DNA of 57,596 nt from Bacillota bacterium (GTDB taxonomy: Bacteria > Bacillota > Clostridia > Acetivibrionales > DSM-1351), in NCBI GenBank assembly GCA_023416275.1, contig JAEZIB010000050.1:1-57596 (forward strand), in the 5' to 3' direction. The notes beneath the pieces are model-generated. The model was given only the letters and a program-made list of their open reading frames with translations. It was not told where the DNA came from and made no database searches. Position 1 is the first letter of the stretch; the number at the start of each line of letters is the position of its first letter. Below are positions 26,264 to 34,787 of the stretch, piece after piece. The position numbers and the translations under genes are program-made.

Positions 26264-27484
26264 TTGAATTATGTTATAATTGGCAATTCAGCTGCCGCAA
26301 TTGGCTGTGTTAGTGGTATTCGAACCATTGATAAAGAATCACAGATTACTTTAATTTCAGATGAACCGCACTTTACTTACTCACGACCACTTATATCCTA
26401 TTGGCTAAAAGGTAAAGTAGATGATGAAAAAATGTATTATCGAAATAGTGACTTTTATGAGAAAAATAATTGTAATACCATACTTGGGAAAAAGGTAATA
26501 ACAATAGATTCTGCAGCAAAGCTTGTGGTTTTAGAGGATGACAGCTATGTTAAATACGATAAGCTATTGGTGGCAACTGGTTCATCTCCATTTGTTCCAC
26601 CAGTTGAAGGCTTAAATGAAGCAAGCAATACATTTACCTTTATGAAATGGGACAGCGTAAAAGGTGTCAAATCAGCTGTAAAGAGTGATTCAAAGGTGGT
26701 AATAATGGGGGCTGGTTTGATTGGGCTTAAAGCAGCTGAAGGGCTTCATGAGATATGTGAGGATATTACCGTTGTTGATATGGCAGATAGAATACTTCCT
26801 AGCATCCTTGACAAAAAAGGTGCGGACTTTGTTCAAAGGCATATTGAAAAGTATAACATAAAATTTATATTAAATGATGCGGCTCAATCAGTTACCAATA
26901 ATTCTGTTTCCTTAAAGTCAGGTCAAACATTAGACTATGATGTGCTAATTGTAGCAGTTGGTGTAAGGCCCAATACTGAGCTTGTAAAAAATGCAGGTGG
27001 AAATGTTAACAGGGGAATTGTAACTGATAACAAACAGGAAACCTCATTAAAGGATATTTATGCTGCAGGAGACTGTACTGAAAGCTTTGACATATGCACA
27101 GAACAAAATAAGATACTTGCACTTTTGCCAAATGCATATATGCAGGGTGAAATTGCCGGAATAAATATGGCTGGCGGAGATAAAGAATTTGATACAGCAA
27201 TGCCAATGAATGCAATAGGCTTCTTTGGGCTTCATATGATAACAGCAGGCAGTATGGAAGGCGAATGTGCTGAAGCAATTGATGAGAGTAATTATAAGAA
27301 AATGTTTTTTGCAGATAATTTACTTAAAGGATATATCTTGATTGGTGAAATAAGCAGAGCGGGAATATACACTTCACTTATAAGAGAAAAAATACATTTG
27401 GAAGAGATAGACATTAATTTGTTAAAAAATAGTCCACAGCTCTTAGTGTTTAATAAAAATACACGAAAGGCAAAGCTGGGATAG
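26264..27484 (+). CDS. FAD-dependent NAD(P)H oxidoreductase of the glutamate synthase cluster
   Basis: 406 residues from TTG 26264 (AAAGGGAG eight bases upstream); GTG 26255 is an alternative but lies in the ribosome-binding site. It has an N-terminal FAD dinucleotide fold (NYVIIGNSAAAIGCVSGI), LLVATGSSPFVPPVEG, an NAD(P)H fold (KVVIMGAGLIGLKAAEGL) and the second FAD motif DIYAAGDCTE. Family resemblance is to rubredoxin/nitrite-reductase-type pyridine nucleotide oxidoreductases. It probably passes electrons through the preceding ferredoxin. The true acceptor is inferred from gene order. Confidence 0.85.
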   Translation: MNYVIIGNSAAAIGCVSGIRTIDKESQITLISDEPHFTYSRPLISYWLKGKVDDEKMYYRNSDFYEKNNCNTILGKKVITIDSAAKLVVLEDDSYVKYDKLLVATGSSPFVPPVEGLNEASNTFTFMKWDSVKGVKSAVKSDSKVVIMGAGLIGLKAAEGLHEICEDITVVDMADRILPSILDKKGADFVQRHIEKYNIKFILNDAAQSVTNNSVSLKSGQTLDYDVLIVAVGVRPNTELVKNAGGNVNRGIVTDNKQETSLKDIYAAGDCTESFDICTEQNKILALLPNAYMQGEIAGINMAGGDKEFDTAMPMNAIGFFGLHMITAGSMEGECAEAIDESNYKKMFFADNLLKGYILIGEISRAGIYTSLIREKIHLEEIDINLLKNSPQLLVFNKNTRKAKLG

Positions 27485-27541
27485 CTAAGTTATAGCTTTT
27501 TGGCAAATGTGTGATTAAATCACGCAGATAGGAGGTATAAA

Positions 27542-28261
27542 ATGAGAATAACTGTTGGCAACACATACTATACTGAAATAAATGAGCAGATAAGAAATAC
27601 TGCTGATACTGATATAATTTTAGATGAAGTTTATGGTCAAAGATATATAGGGTGCGGTGTTAGCGGCAAAAAAATAACAGTTAACGGTACTCCCGGAAAT
27701 GCTTTAGGAGCATATATGAATGGTGCAGATATAATAGTGAACGGAAATGCCCAGGATGCTACGGGAGACACTATGAATGACGGCTCTATTATTATTCACG
27801 GTAATTGCGGTGATACTACTGGATATGGTATGCGCGGTGGGAAAATACTAATTAAGGGCAATGCTGGTTACCGAGTTGGAATACACATAAAAGAATATAG
27901 AGAACAAAAGCCAGTAGTTATAGTTGGAGGTAAAACCGGTGATTTCCTTGGAGAATATCTTGCTGGTGGTATAGTAATTGTACTGGGTATTGGAGTCGAT
28001 GGAGTTCCTGTTGGAAACTATTGCGGAACAGGTATGCACGGAGGGGTTATTTACTTAAGATGTGATGATGCTCCGGCTGGATTGCCTCCTCAGGTCAGTG
28101 TTGAAACTGCTACAGATGATGATAAAAAGACCATTGAAGGTCATATTGCAGAATTTTGTGATAACTTTGGATACGATAAGAATGAATTACTAAAAAGTAA
28201 TTTTATTAAGTTGACTGCCAATACCAAAAATCCATATAAGCAGTTGTATACACATAACTAA
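27542..28261 (+). CDS. Glutamate synthase GXGXG (alpha C-terminal) domain as a separate protein
   Basis: 239 residues of right-handed beta-helix repeats: GCGVSGKKITVNGTPGNALGAYMNGADIIVNG..., GYGMRGGKILIKGNAGYRVG and GTGMHGGVIYLR. In long GltB this C-terminal domain is structural and supports the ammonia path. As a separate gene it completes the split enzyme: glutaminase, FMN barrel, ferredoxin, FAD and GXGXG. A clear AGGAGG site precedes ATG 27542. Confidence 0.92.
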   Translation: MRITVGNTYYTEINEQIRNTADTDIILDEVYGQRYIGCGVSGKKITVNGTPGNALGAYMNGADIIVNGNAQDATGDTMNDGSIIIHGNCGDTTGYGMRGGKILIKGNAGYRVGIHIKEYREQKPVVIVGGKTGDFLGEYLAGGIVIVLGIGVDGVPVGNYCGTGMHGGVIYLRCDDAPAGLPPQVSVETATDDDKKTIEGHIAEFCDNFGYDKNELLKSNFIKLTANTKNPYKQLYTHN

Positions 28262-28425
28262 AACTAGTATAAAATTGTAATAAAAACATATTTTTTAATG
28301 TGTTAAATTCTCAGGTGATTTAACTATATTAACTAGAAAACTAAAACTATCAGCCGATAGCAATTGTTTTTTGCATTATCAGTTAAAAGGTTAATGTGAA
28401 ATAAAACTGGGAAAAATGAGAATAA

Positions 28426-28580
28426 TTATAACGAGGCAAGAAAATGTCCCCACTTCTATAAGTGGCGGGTACTGCTTTGGTTTTGGGGCGGAGAGAATAT
28501 TTACCGCCTCGCCTACACGCCGCGGTTGTAATGAAAATATTCTACAATCGAAAAATTTCATTTTGAATCTAGGCGTTATA
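28426..28580 (+). mobile_element. MITE-like repeat, copy 4
   Basis: TTATAACGAGGCAAGAAAAT at the left end, GAATCTAGGCGTTATA at the right. Both the left hairpin (CCACTT-CTAT-AAGTGG) and right hairpin (TTTTTC/GAAAAA type) are present. It lies between the GXGXG gene and glnA, 45 bp before the glnA start. Confidence 0.88.
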
Positions 28581-28627
28581 GACAGGTTCTATTCTTAAAC
28601 ACATTAAAGATAGGAAGGGTGAGAAGG

Positions 28628-29953
28628 ATGGCTTCAAAAAATGATATATTGAAATTTATTGAACAAAATGATGTGAAGTTTGTAAGATTACAGTTTACAG
28701 ATATTTTGGGTAGATTAAAAAATATTGCAATAACTGAACAACAGGTTGAGAGAGCTCTTGAAGAAGGAATCATCTTTGATGCATCTGCAATAGCTGGATT
28801 TTCTGAAGTAGAATTATCGGATATGACTTTGCTCCCAGATATTAACACGTTTACTATTATTCCCTGGAGACCTCAGCATGGAAAAGTTGCAAGATTTATT
28901 TGCGATATAAAAAATTATGATGGAACTCAGTTTATAGGTGATCCTAGATATATTTTAAAAAAGTCTGAGGAAAAAGCCAGAAAACTTGGATATACCTTTA
29001 ATGTAGGACCGGAGTGTGAATTTTTCTTGTTTCAGACTGATTCAGAGGGAAGACCTACCGCCAAAACTCATGATTCTGCCAGCTATTGTGATCTTGCACC
29101 TATGGATTTGGGTGAAAATTGCAGAAGAGAAATATGCATGGTGCTTGAAGAAATGGGCTTTGAAATTGAGGCATTACACCATGAGAATGCTGCTGGTCAG
29201 CATGAGATAGATTTCAAATATAGTGATGTTTTGACTGCGGCAGATAGAATAATGACCTTTAGAATGGTAGTAAAAACTATTGCTCAGAGGAATGGATTGC
29301 ACGCAACATTTATGCCAAAACCAATTTTTAATGACTTTGGATCAGGAATGCATATAAATATGTCGCTTTCAAAAGAAGGAAAGAATTTATTTAATCCAGG
29401 TAATAGTAGTATGGATATTTCTGATGTAGCAAAAATGTTTGGTGCAGGAATTCTCAAGCATATAAATGGTATTACTGCTGTAGCTAATCCGTTAGTAAAC
29501 TCTTACAAGAGATTTGTCCCTAGGTTTGAAGCTCCTGTTCACATTGCTTGGTCACATATGAACAGAAGTCCATTGTTAAGAGTGCCTGCACCTAAGGGTG
29601 ATGCCACCAGACTTGAGTTGAGAAGTCCGGATTCTTCCTGTAATCCATATCTTACATTAGCACTTGTATTAGAGGCTGGACTGGATGGTTTACAAAAGCA
29701 AATGGAAATTCCGTCGCCTGTTGATATAAATACTTATAATCTTACACCTGAAAAAGAAAAAGAGCTTGGTATTCAGAGATTACCTTCTAACCTTTTATTG
29801 GCAATAGAAGAAATGAAAAAAGACTCATATATTAAAGAAGTATTAGGAGATCACATTTATAGCAAATATATTGCAGCGAAGGAAGCAGAGTGGGCTGCAT
29901 ATAATAATCATGTTCACCAATGGGAAATAGACAATTATCTAACTGCATTTTAA
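28628..29953 (+). CDS. glnA: Glutamine synthetase type I
   Basis: 441 residues. I start it at ATG 28628, giving the family N-terminus KNDILKFIEQNDVKFVRLQFTDILG. Key motifs: GPECEFFLF (metal Glu), AAGQHEIDFKYSDVLTAAD, NGLHATFMPKPIFNDFGSGMHINMS and a terminal latch-like segment. The adenylylation-loop Tyr region typical of enteric GS is not evident, in keeping with the clostridial GSI-alpha form. It lies downstream of the glutamate synthase genes with a repeat between, so readthrough or its own promoter is possible. Together they form the GS-GOGAT cycle. Confidence 0.95.
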   Translation: MASKNDILKFIEQNDVKFVRLQFTDILGRLKNIAITEQQVERALEEGIIFDASAIAGFSEVELSDMTLLPDINTFTIIPWRPQHGKVARFICDIKNYDGTQFIGDPRYILKKSEEKARKLGYTFNVGPECEFFLFQTDSEGRPTAKTHDSASYCDLAPMDLGENCRREICMVLEEMGFEIEALHHENAAGQHEIDFKYSDVLTAADRIMTFRMVVKTIAQRNGLHATFMPKPIFNDFGSGMHINMSLSKEGKNLFNPGNSSMDISDVAKMFGAGILKHINGITAVANPLVNSYKRFVPRFEAPVHIAWSHMNRSPLLRVPAPKGDATRLELRSPDSSCNPYLTLALVLEAGLDGLQKQMEIPSPVDINTYNLTPEKEKELGIQRLPSNLLLAIEEMKKDSYIKEVLGDHIYSKYIAAKEAEWAAYNNHVHQWEIDNYLTAF

Positions 29954-30120
29954 TTATAAAAACTGTATTGTAACAAAGAAAGAGTATAAATATTTAAAAT
30001 TAGCTTTTCAGATGTAGAAAGCCACAAACACTTCAAATTATTGAGGCTAGATTGGCGCACTACAGCACTGGATAACGGTTTTTAGTTTCTATTTTAGTTG
30101 AAACTGTTCAGAATGGATTG

Positions 30121-30277
30121 TAACGAGGCAAGAAAATGTCCCCCCCCCCCACTTTTATAAGTGGCAGGTACCGCTATGGTTATCGGCGGTGAAAATATCT
30201 ACTGCCTCGCCTACACGCTGCTGATGTAATAAAATTTTTCTACAATCGAAAAATTTCATTGGAATCTAGGCGTTATA
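30121..30277 (+). mobile_element. MITE-like repeat, copy 5
   Basis: TAACGAGGCAAGAAAATGTC at the left end and CTAGGCGTTATA at the right. The left hairpin begins with a run of 11 C residues (30140-30150) where other copies have 4-5. It occupies the gap between glnA and the ANTAR gene. Confidence 0.87.
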
Positions 30278-30355
30278 AATTCCACCTGAAACCAAGAACT
30301 CTGTTTATAGCTGATTTAATGTAACATGTTTGTGCTCAAATGGAGGTGATTGCCA

Positions 30356-30925
30356 GTGGATGCAAGGGGGGTTTTTATAGTATGCAGTAAGCCAGAAATG
30401 ATAAAAGAGCTAAGGACATTAATGTTGCAACAAGGATACTCGTCGGCTGAGTATGCATTATCTGCAAATGAGGCAAGACGTAAGCTTGATTTTTTTGAAC
30501 CTGGGCTTATACTGGTAAATGCACCATTGCAGGACGAATTAGGTATTGAACTGATTCTAGATATTGCTGATAAGACTGATGCAGGTATAATAGTTCTTTC
30601 CAGACATGAGCATTTGGCAGAAATGCAGTATAGTCTTGAAAAAGTAGGCGCATTAGTGCTTCCAAAACCTATTAGCAGGACTATATTAATTCAGACAGCT
30701 AGATTTGCATCTCAGTCAAGAAAATCTATAAAGGGCTTAAAACTTCAAAATAACGATTTGGAAAAACGTATGCAAGACAGAAAAATTATTGAGAAGGCAA
30801 AATGGATTCTTGTTGACAAAATGAATATGACTGAACCTCAGGCTCATAGATATATTCAAAAGAGAGCAATGGACTTACGTGTACCTCAGATAAAGGTAGC
30901 GGAGGATATATTTAATAACTTTTAG
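30356..30925 (+). CDS. ANTAR-domain RNA-binding antiterminator with degenerate receiver
   Basis: 189 residues from GTG 30356 (GGAGGTG upstream). Residues 1-120 have a receiver fold (VFIVCSKPEMIKELRTLML... LILVNAPL... LVLPKP). The phosphorylatable Asp is replaced by Asn55 and the acidic pair is missing, so phosphorylation is unlikely. A coiled linker (about 115-135) leads to the ANTAR domain (IEKAKWILVDKMNMTEPQAHRYIQKRAMDLRVPQIKVAEDIF). ANTAR proteins bind paired hexaloop RNA hairpins and prevent termination. ANTAR regulators beside glnA in other clostridia have been linked to nitrogen control. Its likely targets here are the four matching leaders. Confidence 0.93.
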   Translation: MDARGVFIVCSKPEMIKELRTLMLQQGYSSAEYALSANEARRKLDFFEPGLILVNAPLQDELGIELILDIADKTDAGIIVLSRHEHLAEMQYSLEKVGALVLPKPISRTILIQTARFASQSRKSIKGLKLQNNDLEKRMQDRKIIEKAKWILVDKMNMTEPQAHRYIQKRAMDLRVPQIKVAEDIFNNF

Positions 30926-31050
30926 CTTCTAACCCAAGTTTCATTGATAGATTTGGAACACTACAATTTCAACTTGAAAAATATTTTGAATTAAATTCAG
31001 TAATCAGCTTTATATAAATTGTTGGTTTCTAGTAATAATTAAATAACGAC

Positions 31051-31140
31051 AAAACAGTTGTATCAGCAACAACTTGTTTTTATATTCACAATGGCGTGTT
31101 TAAGAGAGAAATTGTCTTTTAAACACGCTTGTTTTATTTT
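31051..31140 (+). promoter_or_regulatory. ANTAR-type antitermination leader of amtB
   Basis: P1: AAAACAGTTGT pairs with ACAACTTGTTTT (one bulged T), 31051-31080. P2: CAC-AATGGC-GTG at 31087-31098, with A1 and G4 in the loop. Terminator: GCGTGTTTAA (31094-31103) pairs with the arm ending TTTAAACACGC (31118-31128), then TTGTTTTATTTT. P2 and the terminator share GCGTG. The leader ends about 375 bp before amtB, leaving a long untranslated stretch. Confidence 0.75.
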
Positions 31141-31516
31141 ACTATGTATTTGGGATACAACAGAGACTTTAGGTTGAGCCTTAATAGCATATATATGTAG
31201 TGTTTTAACATTTTCCATATTAGGTGAACCTAAACTACTATTCTAGATGCGTAAGCTTTAGGCGAAATTTATTCTGGAAAACTATTTTATATCTCTGCGT
31301 TAAGTGAAACTATACTTTCCTGTTAAAAACTAGTACAAAATTAATTTGAAAATACGCTATTAGATTTAAACTACGTGCAGCTGATTTACATTATTTTTAT
31401 CTGAAATAAAGCTGGCACAAGTTTCATACAGCTATAATTTATCAAGGCTTGCCTGATAATTATTCTTAAAAAAATAAATGATATAACTTTTAAATAATAG
31501 AATGGGGGTTTTTATT

Positions 31517-32770
31517 GTGGGAACAATTAACACAGGTGATACAGCGTTTGTAATTATATCGACAGCACTTGTATTTTTAATGACACCAGGTCTGGCATTA
31601 TTTTATGGAGGAATGGTAAAACGAAAGAATGTACTCAGTACTATAATGTCATCATTTTTTATATGCGGGTTGGCTTCTGTTCTTTGGGTAGCGGTAGGTT
31701 ATTCGCTTTCGTTCGGCAAAGATATTGGAGGGATTATTGGAAGTTTGGATTGGGCTTTTTTTAATGGTGTTACTGGTGAGGCAAATGCAAGCTACGCAGC
31801 AACAATACCACATACATTATTTGCAGCTTTTCAGATGATGTTTGCAATAATAACACCTGCATTAATCACAGGTGCTTTAGTTGAAAGAATGAAGTTTTCA
31901 ACATTATTTGTTTTTATTGGTTTGTGGTCAATAATTGTATATTATCCGATGGCTCATATGGTTTGGGCAGAGGGTGGATTATTGAGAAATCTTGGGGCTA
32001 TAGACTTTGCTGGAGGTAATGTTGTTCATATAAGTTCGGGTGTATCAGCAGTTGTGGCTTCAATAATTCTTGGAAAAAGAAAAGGCTATGGGATTACCTC
32101 GAGTCAGCCTCATAATATACCGTTAGTATTTATTGGTGCAGCTTTATTATGGTTTGGATGGTTTGGATTTAATGCAGGCAGTGCATTAGGGAGCGGGGAG
32201 CTTGCAGTTCATGCTCTGTTAACCACTAATACCTCTGCTGCAACAGCTTTGCTCTCGTGGATGCTGGTTGAAAAAATTACGAGAGGGAAACCGACTATGC
32301 TAGGTGCGGCAACGGGTGCAGTGGTTGGATTGGTTGCAATTACTCCTGGTGCAGGCTTTGTACCAATATGGGCATCGTTAATTATAGGTGCTGCCGTCAG
32401 CCCAATTTGTTACTTCGCTATGAGTGTTATAAAGCCAAAGTTTGGTTATGATGACGCTTTAGATGCTTTTGGATGCCATGGCATAGGAGGTATTTGGGGA
32501 GGAATTGCAACAGGAATATTTGCGAAAAACTCTATTAACCCTGTAGCACAGTGGGATGGTTTGATATTTGGCGAGACAAGATTGTTTATTGCACAGATTA
32601 TAAGTATCGGAGTAACAATAGCACTTGCAATAGTAGGAACAGCCATTATTATGTGGGTACTTAAGCTTGTAACAAAAGAAATTAGAGTAATGCCAAGAGA
32701 AGAATCGGAAGGACTTGATATTTCACAGCATGGTGAGTCGGCATATCCTTCCTTTACAGGAATGGATTAA
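31517..32770 (+). CDS. amtB: Ammonium transporter
   Basis: 417 residues with eleven helices. I start it at GTG 31517 (GGGGG seven bases before). Family signatures: ALFYGGMVKRKNVLSTIMSS, YPMAHMVWAEGG and DALDAFGCHGIGG, which carries a pore His. It moves ammonium at low supply. The PII gene follows, as is usual for amtB-glnK pairs, and PII should plug the channel when nitrogen is plentiful. Confidence 0.96.
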   Translation: MGTINTGDTAFVIISTALVFLMTPGLALFYGGMVKRKNVLSTIMSSFFICGLASVLWVAVGYSLSFGKDIGGIIGSLDWAFFNGVTGEANASYAATIPHTLFAAFQMMFAIITPALITGALVERMKFSTLFVFIGLWSIIVYYPMAHMVWAEGGLLRNLGAIDFAGGNVVHISSGVSAVVASIILGKRKGYGITSSQPHNIPLVFIGAALLWFGWFGFNAGSALGSGELAVHALLTTNTSAATALLSWMLVEKITRGKPTMLGAATGAVVGLVAITPGAGFVPIWASLIIGAAVSPICYFAMSVIKPKFGYDDALDAFGCHGIGGIWGGIATGIFAKNSINPVAQWDGLIFGETRLFIAQIISIGVTIALAIVGTAIIMWVLKLVTKEIRVMPREESEGLDISQHGESAYPSFTGMD

Positions 32771-32904
32771 CTAATATTAACTATAAAAACTAAATGTTTT
32801 TAGGTAAAGGGAATTAATTCAGAAAGCCATTAAAAAAATGCGCTAAGAAGTTTGCATATTTAAATTATAGCTTCTTCTTTAGCAGATAGAGGAGGTTTGT
32901 CAAT

Positions 32905-33243
32905 ATGAGGAAGATTGAGGCAATTGTTAGGCCTTGCAAGCTTGAGGAGCTAAAGGAAGCATTGCTTGCAATTGATTTAGACGGTATAACTATAAGTCAG
33001 GTTATGGGTGCCGGAAAACAGTTGGGTTGGAAGGAATTTTACAGAGGGAATGAAATAGCGCTTAATGTGCTACCTAAAGTAAAATTGGAATTGGTATCAA
33101 CAGATGATAAGGTTGAATTAATAATTGATACAATTATGAAATATTCTCAGACAGGAGAACTGGGTGACGGGAAAATATTTATATATGATTTGCAGGATTG
33201 CATACGTATACGTACTGGTGAAAGAGGGAATGCGGCAATTTAA
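32905..33243 (+). CDS. glnK: PII nitrogen signal protein
   Basis: 112 residues. The N-terminus MRKIEAIVRPCKLEELKEAL, the T-loop GWKEFYRGNEIALNVLPKVKLE and the C-terminal TGELGDGKIFIYDLQDCIRIRTGERGNAAI define a PII trimer subunit. Tyr46 is present but the uridylylated Tyr51 of enteric PII is Ile51, so that modification is not expected; sensing should be by ATP/ADP and 2-oxoglutarate alone. A hairpin (GCTAAGAAG...CTTCTTTAGC, 32842-32883) lies just before its AGGAGG site. Confidence 0.95.
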   Translation: MRKIEAIVRPCKLEELKEALLAIDLDGITISQVMGAGKQLGWKEFYRGNEIALNVLPKVKLELVSTDDKVELIIDTIMKYSQTGELGDGKIFIYDLQDCIRIRTGERGNAAI

Positions 33244-33470
33244 AACAATACAATCGTGTTTATTTTAACTTAATGTGTCTGTAAAGTTAACAATAAATGG
33301 ATTGTTCTAAAATGAGAGAATCCCTTTCGGTGCTTAGTGAAACTTCATGGTATAAATTTCTAAATGGATATGGTTGTTAAGTAATTAGAATAAAATTTGC
33401 AAATATGTGATAAATTATTATTGGTCGAAACTTCTTCTTAGGTTGAAGGTTTCGACCAATATCACTTTCG

Positions 33471-34331
33471 CTATGAATTTTTCATAGCAAGAACTAATTC
33501 TCTAAGAATCTTGCAAGCTACAGCAGTTGAAGAACCACTTTGATCATAATGAGGCGAAAGCTCTACAATGTCTGCTCCGATAATGTTTAACTTTGAAACA
33601 GCCTTTAAAGCATTAACAAGCTCAAGGAAGCTTACGCCGCCAGCTTCTGGAGTTCCTGTACCTGGAAATATTGATGGGTCCAAAACATCTAGGTCAATTG
33701 TAAGATAGACTGGTAAGGTTCCGATAGTATTGATAGCATTATTTAAAGAGTCAAAATTATGCAGGCACATGTTAGTATGGCCTTCCTTTGACCAATAGAA
33801 TTCTTCTCTGGTACCACTTCGAATTCCATATTGCCATATCCGATTATCACCAAGTATATCCCAAGCGCGTCTTATAACTGAAGAATGTGAGAGTGCTTCA
33901 CCAAGGTAATCCTCACGAAGATCTGTATGTGCATCAAAATGCAGTATATGAAGGTTTGGATATTTTTTAGCTGCTTGCTTGATAACTGGCAAGGAAACAA
34001 GATGCTCTCCGCCAATCATTAAGGGCATTTTACAGTTGTCAAAGATATGCCCAGAAGTTTCTGATATCATTTCCAAGGCACGTTTCGGTGAACCAAAGGG
34101 CAGATCTAAATCACCATAATCATTTATTGAATAATCTGTTATATCATCATCAAAATAAGGGCTGTAGGTTTCTATGCCGATGGAATCCATTCTCATAATG
34201 GAAGGTGCAAATCTTGTTCCTGGTCTGAAGGTAGTTGTTCCATCATATGGAGCTCCAAAGATTACAATATCAGATGAGTCAAAGTCACTGTCGCAGCCTA
34301 GAAACTTGGTTGACAAAATATTTTTGTTCAT
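33471..34331 (-). CDS. speB: Agmatinase (ureohydrolase family)
   Basis: 286 residues. Mn-binding motifs are visible: GGEHLVSLP, HFDAHTDLRE and TIDLDVLDPSIFPGTGTPEAGG. The enzyme hydrolyses agmatine to putrescine and urea; some relatives act on other guanidines. Start ATG 34331 with AGAGGAG upstream. It is convergent to glnK and stands alone, with no speA or speE in the window, so the polyamine route must be completed elsewhere. Confidence 0.9.
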   Translation of the reverse strand: MNKNILSTKFLGCDSDFDSSDIVIFGAPYDGTTTFRPGTRFAPSIMRMDSIGIETYSPYFDDDITDYSINDYGDLDLPFGSPKRALEMISETSGHIFDNCKMPLMIGGEHLVSLPVIKQAAKKYPNLHILHFDAHTDLREDYLGEALSHSSVIRRAWDILGDNRIWQYGIRSGTREEFYWSKEGHTNMCLHNFDSLNNAINTIGTLPVYLTIDLDVLDPSIFPGTGTPEAGGVSFLELVNALKAVSKLNIIGADIVELSPHYDQSGSSTAVACKILRELVLAMKNS

Positions 34332-34761
34332 TTATAAATCTCCTCTAAAGAGATAGCAGTATTAATACTTGTATCTCTATATTTTTGAATGTTTTAAATA
34401 TAATTTTATCATTTATATCTAAAATTTCAATGCTGAGTGGATATTTTTTGACAATAAAGAAGAGTTGTTTTAAGCTAATAATAAAAATATTGGACTAATA
34501 AACTTATATTGTAAAGTGCAAGTCTACTTGACTCAAATTGCAAAAACTTTAGAAAATCTGCTTTATAGCATATTAATATAGGTTAAATTATGATATAATA
34601 TGGATATGTTTAGGAACAGTTTAGCTGAGGCAAAAACTTTAATTAATTATATAAGCCAAAGGATGTTTTTTATGTGCAAAAACAGTAATTATTGAACTTT
34701 TATTGTGTATGTTTTGCTTATAGACTGGTAAACATTACAGAGTATTCCAATTTGATTTTAT
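34332..34761. other. Intergenic region speB-dapF
   Basis: AT-rich divergent gap of about 430 bases. It should hold the speB promoter on one strand and a dapF promoter on the other. I saw no ORF, RNA gene or convincing promoter apart from the SD-bearing hairpin at its right end. Confidence 0.4.
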
Positions 34762-34787
34762 GCCCTTTGTGGGCGTGGGAGGTTAAT
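34762..34787 (+). promoter_or_regulatory. SD-bearing hairpin before dapF
   Basis: GCCC-TTTGT-GGGC followed by GTGGGAGGTTAAT-ATG. It matches the 3' end of the structured leader family but lacks the upstream CTCG stem and CCACAAGTGG palindrome, so it is a minimal or decayed copy. Confidence 0.65.
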
